DNA from: an uncultured Actinomycetes bacterium
GTDB lineage: Bacteria > Actinomycetota > Actinomycetes > Mycobacteriales > Mycobacteriaceae
Direction: 5' to 3'
Length of the DNA: 13,569 nt
NCBI GenBank assembly: GCA_903911165.1
Contig: CAIWCQ010000192.1
Location: 1 to 13,569, forward strand
Shown here: positions 1 to 6,449 of the stretch, in pieces
Layout: each line of letters opens with the position of its first letter
How positions within the stretch are numbered: the stretch's first letter is position 1
Made by a program: the position numbers and the translations under genes
Notes under the pieces: generated by a model
Told to the model about the DNA's origin: nothing
Seen by the model: the letters and a program-made list of their open reading frames with translations, nothing else
Databases searched by the model: none

Positions 1-121
1 CACCACCGCCACCACCGCCGCCACCACCCTTGGAACTGCCGCCACCACCGCCCCCTGGCCCGCCGCCGCCGCCGTAAACGGCGAACGCCCACCTGCCCCG
101 CACGCATTCGCGGCGGTTTTC
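1..121. other. Low-complexity window edge, coding frame unresolved
   Basis: Positions 1-74 are almost pure C/A/G triplets and can be read three ways. On the + strand, one frame gives a proline-rich tail (many CCA/CCG codons, an internal L-E-L) that stops at TAA 75-77. A second + frame gives a Thr/Ala-rich tail in ACC/GCC codons that stops at TAG 122-124. Codon-on-codon opposite it, the - strand reads as a glycine-rich stretch in GGT/GGC codons, with a possible GTG start at 103-101 running off the left edge. All three are open as far as visible. It is probably one end of a gene outside the window; strand and frame cannot be settled here. Positions 78-121 hold nothing else recognisable. Confidence 0.4.
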
Positions 122-127
122 TAGGGT
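122..127 (+). promoter_or_regulatory. Candidate -10 box, leaderless promoter of acyl-CoA dehydrogenase 1
   Basis: TAGGGT fits the mycobacterial -10 pattern TANNNT and lies exactly 6 nt before the ATG at 134, so transcription would start at or beside the start codon and give a leaderless mRNA. No convincing -35 is visible. The stretch between box and ATG is G-rich and could also be read as a poor Shine-Dalgarno sequence. Confidence 0.5.
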
Positions 128-133
128 GGGGGC

Positions 134-1336
134 ATGACCGCTGCCATCGACGCCGACTACGTCGCCAAAATCGCCTTGGAGGTCGTGGCCGAGCACGACC
201 CCAAGCAGGTGCCCCTGCCGCAATTCCTCGGTGCGTGTTACGACGCCGGGCTGTCGTGGGTGCACTTCCCCGAGGGCCTGGGCGGCTTGGGCGCCTCCCG
301 CGGACTGCAGGGGATCGCCGACGACATCCTGCAGGGGGCCGGCGGGCCGGTGCCACTCGGGTTGAATCCGATGGGCTACGGCATGGCGGCACCGACCGTT
401 CGCGAGCACGCCCTGAGCGAGGACGTCAAGACGTTCTTCCTGCGGCCACTGGCCACCACCGAGGACATCTGGTGCCAACTGTTCTCCGAGCCCGGCGCCG
501 GTTCGGATCTCGCGGGTCTGGCAACCTCCGCGGTGCGCGACGGCTCAGGCGATGGGGACTGGGTGATCAACGGGCAAAAGGTGTGGACCAGTCTCGCCCA
601 CAAGGCACGCTGGGGACTGCTGCTGGCTCGCACCGACATCGATGCGCCCAAGCACAAAGGTCTCACCTACTTTGTTCTGGACATGCAGTCCCCCGGGGTC
701 GAGACCCGACCGTTGCGCCAGATGACCGGGCAGGCTGAGTTCAATGAGGTCTACATCACCGACGCTCGCATCCCCGATGCTCATCGCCTCGGCGGTGTCG
801 GCGACGGCTGGCGGGTGGCGATGACCACGCTGATGAACGAGCGCAGCGCATTGGGTGCCAGCGGCAGCCGACGCGGAGCCGGCACCATCGCCGAGGCCGT
901 GGACCTATGGGCATCGCGTCCCGATCGGCACACCCCGGTGTTGCGCGACCGGCTCACCGCGCTATGGCTGCGGGCCGAGGCCCAGCGGCTGACCTCGGAA
1001 CGATCACGCGCGTCGGCGACGGTCGGCGATCCCGGCCCGGAAGGGTCGATCGGCAAGATGGTGGGTGCCGAGCTCAATCAGAAGATTTACGAGTTCTGCA
1101 TGGATCTGCTTGGGCCCGAAGGACTTCTCTACCACGGCTACGACATGCACGGCCCCCACCGGGAAGGAGACTGGCGCGGTCCGATCCAGCAGCGCTACCT
1201 GCGCAGCCGGGCCAACACCATCGAGGGAGGCACCTCTGAGGTGATGCGCAACATCCTCGGCGAGCGGGTTCTGGGCCTACCCGGCGATCTGCGCGCCGAC
1301 GCCGGCATGGCCTGGAAGGACGTCCCGCGTGGCTGA
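134..1336 (+). CDS. Acyl-CoA dehydrogenase, catalytic-type subunit (FadE family)
   Basis: A flavoprotein of 400 residues that should introduce the alpha,beta double bond into an acyl-CoA thioester, passing electrons to electron-transfer flavoprotein, in the cytoplasm. The family signature Q-L-F-S-E-P-G-A-G-S-D lies at about residues 115-125 and the beta-domain W-T-S segment at 151-153. Near the C-terminus, N-T-I-E-G-G-T-S-E (361-369) puts Glu364 where MCAD-type enzymes carry the catalytic base; M-R-N-I-L-G-E-R follows. Length is normal for the family. The ATG is chosen because a TANNNT box sits 6 nt upstream. The next gene overlaps its end by 8 bp. Known family precedent is the mycobacterial paired FadE enzymes acting on steroid side-chain or other bulky acyl-CoAs; the actual substrate is unknown, and no steroid genes are visible in the window. 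Confidence 0.9.
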   Translation: MTAAIDADYVAKIALEVVAEHDPKQVPLPQFLGACYDAGLSWVHFPEGLGGLGASRGLQGIADDILQGAGGPVPLGLNPMGYGMAAPTVREHALSEDVKTFFLRPLATTEDIWCQLFSEPGAGSDLAGLATSAVRDGSGDGDWVINGQKVWTSLAHKARWGLLLARTDIDAPKHKGLTYFVLDMQSPGVETRPLRQMTGQAEFNEVYITDARIPDAHRLGGVGDGWRVAMTTLMNERSALGASGSRRGAGTIAEAVDLWASRPDRHTPVLRDRLTALWLRAEAQRLTSERSRASATVGDPGPEGSIGKMVGAELNQKIYEFCMDLLGPEGLLYHGYDMHGPHREGDWRGPIQQRYLRSRANTIEGGTSEVMRNILGERVLGLPGDLRADAGMAWKDVPRG

Positions 1337-2483
1337 GTTCACCTTCACCGGCGAGCAACAACAGTTGCGCGCGGCAGTACGCAAGTTCTGCGCCGAGAGT
1401 TTCGCCGAAGCCACGGTGCGCCGTCTGATGGAGTCCGAGGTCCGCTACGACCCCGCGGTGTGGCGGCGACTGGGCGCCGAACTCGGCGTACTTGGAATGT
1501 CGGTGCCCGAAGCAGACGGCGGCGTCGGCGGATCGCTGGTCGATCAGGCGGTCGCCGTCGAGGAGTTCGGCGCCGCCCTGGGTTGCGGACCGTTTTTCGG
1601 CACGGTGTACCTCGCCATCCCCGCCCTGGTGGCCTGCGGTAGTGGCGATGCGCGCGACGACCTGCTCGCGGCGCTGATCGACGGCGAGCGAACCGCCGCG
1701 TTCGCCGTCAACGACGCAGCAGGTGCCCTCGACTCGAACGTCACAGTCACCGCGCAAAGCCGCGGCGACGGGGTGGTGCTCACCGGAACCGCCAAACGAG
1801 TCGTCGATGCCGGAGCAGCCGACGTCGTCCTGGTGGCCGCTCGTGGCGACGACGGGGTCGGCCTCTACGCCGTCGATGCCGACGATCTCAGGCGAACCCC
1901 GCTGGTGACCATGGATCTCACCCGACCGCAGGCAGACATCGTCTTCGCCGATGCACCTGCGCGGTTGTTGGCCGGGCCCGCAGACGCCGAGCGGGTAATC
2001 ACCCACGCCCTGCAGATCGGGTCAGCACTGCTCGCGGTCGAACAGGTCGGCGCGGCCCAGCACATGCTCGACCTGTCAGTGGACTACGCCAAGTCTCGTT
2101 TGCAGTTCGGCCGCCACATCGGATCCTTTCAGGCGGTCAAGCACAAGCTCGCCGATATGCTCGTCGACCTCGAGCACGCCCGATCGACGGCCTACCACGC
2201 GGTGTGGGCGCTTGCCGATGGCAGTGACGATCCCGCATTGGCGGTCAGCATCGCGCAGGCGACATGCTCGGCCGCCTTCAGTCGGATCGCCGCCGACAGC
2301 ATTCAGGTGCACGGCGGCATCGGATTCACCTGGGAGCACCAGGCGCACCTGTATTTCAAGCGCGCGGCTACCGACGCGGCACTACTGGGCAGTGCCGAAC
2401 AACACCGCGGGCGAATTGCAGCACTGGTGCTCGACACCGCGATCGTCGACGAACCGCCACGGGTGGCGGCCGGAATCGCCTGA
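1329..2483 (+). CDS. Acyl-CoA dehydrogenase, partner subunit lacking the usual catalytic Glu
   Basis: A 384-residue protein of the acyl-CoA dehydrogenase fold. The helical C-terminal domain is clear: R-L-Q-F-G-R at 257-262, then I-Q-V-H-G-G-I-G-F-T-W-E-H at 325-337. The central signature seen in its neighbour (SEPGAGSD) is absent, replaced by A-F-A-V-N-D at 124-129. Where the neighbour has I-E-G-G-T-S-E this protein reads A-L-L-G-S-A-E-Q-H-R (351-360), so a Leu takes the catalytic Glu position. The GTG start is supported by GGAAGGA at 1313-1319 and overlaps the upstream stop by 8 bp, indicating translational coupling. In mycobacterial alpha2beta2 acyl-CoA dehydrogenases one subunit has lost catalytic residues, and this pair fits that plan. 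It converges on the acyltransferase gene with 10 bp between stops. Confidence 0.88.
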   Translation: MAEFTFTGEQQQLRAAVRKFCAESFAEATVRRLMESEVRYDPAVWRRLGAELGVLGMSVPEADGGVGGSLVDQAVAVEEFGAALGCGPFFGTVYLAIPALVACGSGDARDDLLAALIDGERTAAFAVNDAAGALDSNVTVTAQSRGDGVVLTGTAKRVVDAGAADVVLVAARGDDGVGLYAVDADDLRRTPLVTMDLTRPQADIVFADAPARLLAGPADAERVITHALQIGSALLAVEQVGAAQHMLDLSVDYAKSRLQFGRHIGSFQAVKHKLADMLVDLEHARSTAYHAVWALADGSDDPALAVSIAQATCSAAFSRIAADSIQVHGGIGFTWEHQAHLYFKRAATDAALLGSAEQHRGRIAALVLDTAIVDEPPRVAAGIA

Positions 2484-2493
2484 TGTCAAACCG

Positions 2494-3795
2494 TCACATC
2501 GATGTTGCGGCGCTTCGTAATTCGACATAAGAACGGGTGATCGCGTCGGCGAGATCGGCGATCCCCGGAAGTGCGGAAGGGTCGGTGCACAACCCGATTC
2601 CGACCTCACCCGAACACGAGATCGCCGATATGCGCAACGCATGATGGGTGCCGGGTTCGGAGGACGAGAACAGGTTTTCCACTGATCGATCGGCAATGCT
2701 GACCGGGGTGGCGGGACCTGGAACGTTAGAGATCGCAAGGCTGAATTCACCTGCGCTGCCGGCGAGGCGCTGAACCGCTCGGTCAATTATCCTGACCCGG
2801 CCCAGGGCGTGGAAAAGGTCATACATCTCCTCGGCATCATCGAGGCGCTTGCGCTTAGCGGTCTCGGCGCTGATCCGATCCAGCCGGGCCAGCGGATCGC
2901 TCTCCCCGAGTGGCAGATCAACATTGATGAACGAGTCGTGATTTCCCGGCGCGCTCGTTCCCTCGTCGCGGTGGTGCAGGCTGACCGGCACCTGTGCGTG
3001 CAGGTGACGGTTATTCGGCAGCCACTCGCGCAACCCGCCGGCAATGATCGCCAGCAGAACGTCATTGACGGTCGCGGCACTCGGCCGCGAGGCTCCGATT
3101 CGTTTCATTGCCGCCAGGGGTGCGACGGCGAAGGCCAACTCGCGGGCAATGGTGATCGGCCGGTCGAAGGGCGAGTGCGAATCACGGTGGCCCAATTCGC
3201 GGGCGATCGCTCCGGGAAGCCGCCTCAACTCCTCTTCGCGGGTCGGCGGCGTTACGGCAAGCTTCGGCCGCGGCGTCCCCGGGCCCGAAGAAATCCCCGG
3301 GTCCGAAGATTCAGCGCGCGCATCAAAGAGGACCGATTCCAGGAATCGCACACCGGCGATACCGTCGGCCATCGCGTGGTGGATTCGCGCAGCAACGGCC
3401 TCCCGGCCGTCAGCGAGCGGACCGATCACATCAAAGGTCCACAACGGTCGGGTTCGGTCGAGGTGGGTGGACATCAGTCCGCTGACGATTCGCCACAGAT
3501 CGTTCTGGGTAGCGGACTCGGGAACTGGCACGCGCCGGATGTGGTCGTCGATATCGAAGTCCATAGCCGCGACCCAGCGCGGCTTTGCTCCATCGGTGTC
3601 GACGCGTTGGGTTGCTCTGGGTTGCGTTGACAGTCGCTGCCGCACAGCACCTTTAAGCGAATCAAGATCCAGCGGTAATGATCCCGGTTCGAGAATGAGC
3701 AGCTTTAACGTGTGACCGGTGATGGCCGCCGACTCGAGGTTCAAGATGTGGGCATCGTCGTCGGAGAGTAACTCGGGAATGTCCGCAGAACTCAC
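2494..3795 (-). CDS. WS/DGAT-family O-acyltransferase (wax ester/triacylglycerol synthase-like)
   Basis: A 433-residue member of the bifunctional wax ester synthase/diacylglycerol acyltransferase family, which transfers acyl groups from acyl-CoA to diacylglycerol or fatty alcohols for storage lipid. The active-site motif HHxxxDG is intact as H139-H140-A-M-A-D144-G145. Other family marks are P-L-W at 117-119, V-N-D-V-L-L-A at 243-249 and N-V-P-G-P at 357-361. It is slightly shorter than the usual 450-470 residues. The GTG start at 3795 is backed by a TANNNT box 6 nt upstream. It faces away from the small membrane protein gene and converges on the dehydrogenase pair. Mycobacteria carry many paralogues, several with weak or unknown activity, so the substrate is uncertain. 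Confidence 0.88.
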   Translation of the reverse strand: MSSADIPELLSDDDAHILNLESAAITGHTLKLLILEPGSLPLDLDSLKGAVRQRLSTQPRATQRVDTDGAKPRWVAAMDFDIDDHIRRVPVPESATQNDLWRIVSGLMSTHLDRTRPLWTFDVIGPLADGREAVAARIHHAMADGIAGVRFLESVLFDARAESSDPGISSGPGTPRPKLAVTPPTREEELRRLPGAIARELGHRDSHSPFDRPITIARELAFAVAPLAAMKRIGASRPSAATVNDVLLAIIAGGLREWLPNNRHLHAQVPVSLHHRDEGTSAPGNHDSFINVDLPLGESDPLARLDRISAETAKRKRLDDAEEMYDLFHALGRVRIIDRAVQRLAGSAGEFSLAISNVPGPATPVSIADRSVENLFSSSEPGTHHALRISAISCSGEVGIGLCTDPSALPGIADLADAITRSYVELRSAATSM

Positions 3796-3801
3796 CAGCA
3801 G

Positions 3802-3807
3802 AGTCTA
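3802..3807 (-). promoter_or_regulatory. Candidate -10 box, leaderless promoter of WS/DGAT gene
   Basis: On the minus strand TAGACT (TANNNT) is followed by 6 nt (CTGCTG) and then the GTG start at 3795. This supports the GTG choice and suggests a leaderless transcript. No clear Shine-Dalgarno or -35 is seen. Confidence 0.5.
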
Positions 3808-3837
3808 TCGACCGGTTCTGAACAACCATGCCTCGGT

Positions 3838-3858
3838 TAAGCTTTGGTTGGAGAAGGG
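3838..3858 (+). promoter_or_regulatory. Candidate promoter and ribosome binding site of small membrane protein
   Basis: TAAGCT at 3838-3843 fits TANNNT and GGAGAAGGG at 3850-3858 is a strong Shine-Dalgarno sequence 10 nt before the ATG at 3869. Transcription would begin near 3850, leaving a very short leader, and diverges from the WS/DGAT promoter. Confidence 0.45.
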
Positions 3859-3868
3859 ACAACCCACT

Positions 3869-4030
3869 ATGAACTCGGTGATCGTCGGCGGACTGGCACT
3901 GCTGGCCGTCGGATTGGTGGCTAGTCAACTATTCCGGCTAAAGGACTGGCTGAATCGACAGCCCCCGCCGGAAGCCGACCGCGACGGCCCCGAGCCCCCC
4001 GGCGGGTCAACCGAACACCAGTCGCCCTGA
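3869..4030 (+). CDS. Small single-pass membrane protein, unknown function
   Basis: A 53-residue ORF with a hydrophobic segment at about residues 3-22 (V-I-V-G-G-L-A-L-L-A-V-G-L-V-A), a short basic amphipathic stretch (R-L-K-D-W-L-N-R, 23-30), then a charged Pro/Gly-rich tail rich in Glu and Asp. This suggests an inner-membrane protein with a cytoplasmic or periplasmic disordered tail. The ATG at 3869 is preferred over in-frame upstream starts because of the GGAGAAGGG site. The upstream in-frame part antisense to the WS/DGAT gene is not coding-like. The stop lies only 3 nt from the converging membrane-protein gene. I do not recognise a family. Confidence 0.6.
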   Translation: MNSVIVGGLALLAVGLVASQLFRLKDWLNRQPPPEADRDGPEPPGGSTEHQSP

Positions 4031-4033
4031 TCG

Positions 4034-4780
4034 TCAGCGAAGCGGGTCCCCGCGCCAGCGGAAACTGTTGACGTACTTGCCCATGTCCTGGGCGATCTGT
4101 AGGTTCGCCGGCGACGGTGGTCCGGGTCCGAAACTCGGCGTGAACTCGCGAAACGGCCCGTGCGCAGCAGCGACCAGAGCAAGGTCGTCCTTGACCGCGA
4201 CAATGATGATCACCCGGAGCCTGCCGGATACGCTCGCGGCGCCGACTGGCTGGAAATCCGCGACCTCTCCGTAACCTAGGTGGAAGCCGACCGTAGCGTT
4301 TGGTAATTCGTAGGCTGTTCGGGCGTCGGGAAACCCGCTCTGTAGCAACTCCTCGGCGATCTGCTTCGCGTCTCGGCCGTTCGCGGGCCGGCTGAATAGC
4401 CGCATGGTGCCGCCGTCGCCTCCGGTCCAATCCGCGATTACGCCATCGGGTTCGGTGGTGACGTCATACGCCGCACCGGGTACCGGGTAGGACACCGAGA
4501 ACGACCCGTCCGCAGCGGTGAACCGTGGATTGGTCGCCACCGGCATTCCGATCGGCGGGCGGCCGCAGTCGGGGGGGCAGGCGTAACGGGTGGCCGCATC
4601 GTCGACCCGGCTGTCCACCAGCGCGAGAATCATCATGCCCGCCACCAGCAGGAGGACCCACAGTCCGAGCGTGGCGAAATACCGTGGGCCCCGGACTCGG
4701 CGCGCGATGTAGCGGCCGGGCGGGACGGCATAGCCGTCGAACGAATCGGTTGGGGCGACGTCGGTTTCCGGTCCGCTCAT
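4034..4780 (-). CDS. Membrane-anchored protein of unknown function, partner of S53 peptidase
   Basis: A 248-residue protein with a cytoplasmic N-terminus containing basic residues at 23-33, one membrane segment at about 35-56 (A-T-L-G-L-W-V-L-L-L-V-A-G-M-M), and an outside domain of roughly 190 residues. Just after the membrane segment lies A-C-P-P-D-C-G-R-P-P-I-G (67-78), two cysteines that could form a disulfide. The outside domain alternates beta-like and short helical stretches; no catalytic motif is seen. Its ATG overlaps the stop of the S53 peptidase gene as ATGA, so the two are almost certainly co-translated. It could be a chaperone, anchor or inhibitor of the peptidase, but this is inferred only from the overlap. 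Confidence 0.8.
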   Translation of the reverse strand: MSGPETDVAPTDSFDGYAVPPGRYIARRVRGPRYFATLGLWVLLLVAGMMILALVDSRVDDAATRYACPPDCGRPPIGMPVATNPRFTAADGSFSVSYPVPGAAYDVTTEPDGVIADWTGGDGGTMRLFSRPANGRDAKQIAEELLQSGFPDARTAYELPNATVGFHLGYGEVADFQPVGAASVSGRLRVIIIVAVKDDLALVAAAHGPFREFTPSFGPGPPSPANLQIAQDMGKYVNSFRWRGDPLR

Positions 4781-6381
4781 CGGGCCGCCGATCGGGCGAG
4801 CACAATGTTCTTGACCAGATTCTCCAGATTCGGGCTGCCAAGACCGGTCACCATGTCGTAGCCCGAACTGCCCGGGCTGACCGCGTTGCCGCCGAGTCGG
4901 ATGTCGCGGAAACCCGGCACCGCCGCGCCCCTGGCGATCTGATAGAGCAGCGGGTTGAAATCACCCAGCGGGGACAGCCCGCTGGCATTGAGAAGTTCGT
5001 TGGTCAGGGCGGCCATCCCGGCCCACAGCGGGGCGGCCTGCGAGGTTCCGCCACCGACGACCACCTGCTGCCGGAAGACGAACTTGACGCCGGTAAACGG
5101 GTCAGCCACCGCCGCGACATCGGGCACCAGTCGCCGATCAGCCGGGCCGGCCTCGGGGTTGACGATCTGCCACGACGGCCTGCCGAACAACTGGGAGGCC
5201 CCGCCGGCACTGCCCTGGGTCAAGGGCACGTCGTACCACGATTGCTCTCCGAGCCAGCCACCCTCGGCGTCGGTGGACAGCGTGGTGCCGCCGACGGCGG
5301 TCATCTCCGGCACCGAAGCCACCGCGTCGACTCCAACATCGTCCGGGGTCGGCGGGTCCGACCAGTTCTTGCCGCCCCGGCATTCCAGACCAGCGAGGTC
5401 GCCGGTGGCGTCGAAGGCCGTTGTTCCGCGGCGCAGTGCCGCCGCCAGCGCCGAACGCACGGGGGCGAGATCGGCGGCGGTCATCAGCCGGTCGCATCCC
5501 CAGCCGATCGAGAAGCTCCAGATCGCGCCGGGGAACTGGCGGTCGACGGACTCCATCAGTCGGCCCAGCTTCTCGTAGGTGCCACCGCCCTCGACGGTCG
5601 GTCTTGCGTTGACCAGCACCAGTTTGGCGCCGGGCGCGACGGCATGCGCCATCTGCAGGTCCATCGTCGACTCCCCGCTGCGCTGGCGCGGCATGCCCCC
5701 GACCACCTCAGGGGCGAACTGCGGTAGGTCGAACCAGTCGGCGAAGCTATCCATGTCCTCCTGGTCGAATCCGTCGAAGCTGAACACCACGACCGTCTGG
5801 CCGGCACCGGTGTAATCGGCGGCCAGCGGCGCGATGTTGTAGGCCTTCAGTAGTTGGTTCGGCAGCAGGCCGGCGTCGGGGACGTCGAGCGGCGGAGTGG
5901 GTGGACGACCTTCGCGGAACGGCGTGTAGCCCAGAATCCGGCCGAGTCCCACGACCTCGGCGCGGGCGGCATCCGGGATTTCCGGTTGTTGCGGCGAGGC
6001 ATAGAACACGTCACCGCCACCGGGGCCACTGCGGGGCCGGTAGTCGTGCACAGCAACATTGAAGGAGCCCGCGACCGCCCCGGGCGGACCCTCGATGATG
6101 GCCCACGCGTCCCCGTCGCGCCATCGCACCGCCAGGCCCCGGGCCGCGGCCCAATCGGTCAACTCCACGGGCCGGGTGGCCCGGCCCAGCGCGGCGGTGA
6201 GCTGTACCCGATCGACATGTGCGGGGCCGAGGTCCACGGCTTCGGCAAGAAGCCGCCCGTAAGGTCCGCCGATAAGGCCCGTCGGCGCATGCGTCCGGTC
6301 ACCGGCCAGCAACCCGAGACTGAGGGTCAGGACGATGAGAAGTCCCGCGGCGGCGACCGGCCAACGCCGTGGGCTGACCAT
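4777..6381 (-). CDS. Secreted S53-family serine-carboxyl peptidase (sedolisin/kumamolisin-like)
   Basis: A 534-residue secreted endopeptidase, a family usually active at acid pH. Residues 1-32 form a signal peptide (basic R-R-W, then hydrophobic A-A-A-G-L-L-I-V-L). A pro-kumamolisin-type prodomain fills about 35-165. The catalytic domain has the S53 pair E237-S-T-M-D241 (ExxxD), the oxyanion Asp328 in D-A-T-G-D, and nucleophile Ser447 in G-G-G-T-S-Q-A-A-P. C-terminal F-R-D493-I and G-Y-D509-M-V-T-G match the calcium site. All key residues are present, so it should be active after prodomain removal. ATG 6381 is chosen because it puts the signal peptide at the N-terminus; an in-frame TTG at 6417 would add 12 residues. 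GATGCT 6 nt before the ATG is one base off TANNNT. It follows the EIICB gene on the same strand by 68 bp. Confidence 0.88.
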   Translation of the reverse strand: MVSPRRWPVAAAGLLIVLTLSLGLLAGDRTHAPTGLIGGPYGRLLAEAVDLGPAHVDRVQLTAALGRATRPVELTDWAAARGLAVRWRDGDAWAIIEGPPGAVAGSFNVAVHDYRPRSGPGGGDVFYASPQQPEIPDAARAEVVGLGRILGYTPFREGRPPTPPLDVPDAGLLPNQLLKAYNIAPLAADYTGAGQTVVVFSFDGFDQEDMDSFADWFDLPQFAPEVVGGMPRQRSGESTMDLQMAHAVAPGAKLVLVNARPTVEGGGTYEKLGRLMESVDRQFPGAIWSFSIGWGCDRLMTAADLAPVRSALAAALRRGTTAFDATGDLAGLECRGGKNWSDPPTPDDVGVDAVASVPEMTAVGGTTLSTDAEGGWLGEQSWYDVPLTQGSAGGASQLFGRPSWQIVNPEAGPADRRLVPDVAAVADPFTGVKFVFRQQVVVGGGTSQAAPLWAGMAALTNELLNASGLSPLGDFNPLLYQIARGAAVPGFRDIRLGGNAVSPGSSGYDMVTGLGSPNLENLVKNIVLARSAAR

Positions 6382-6449
6382 TCGACCAGCATCGATCAGT
6401 CTTCCGCTTCGCCGCAAGGGGATTCAGACCCGATTAGTCATCAATGCTG

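Noticed and set aside
1..74. CCR triplet tract as a CRISPR or tandem repeat array
   Set aside because: There are no spacers or fixed repeat unit; it is low-complexity codon repetition.
1074..2006. 310-codon open frame on the - strand
   Set aside because: It lies antisense to the two acyl-CoA dehydrogenase genes; its product shows no domain and is a by-product of high GC.
2809..3630. 273-codon open frame on the + strand
   Set aside because: Antisense to the WS/DGAT gene, whose HHxxxDG and other motifs are clear; no motif in the antisense product.
4525..5727. 400-codon open frame on the + strand
   Set aside because: Antisense to the S53 peptidase and its partner; very rich in Arg and Gly with no recognisable domain.
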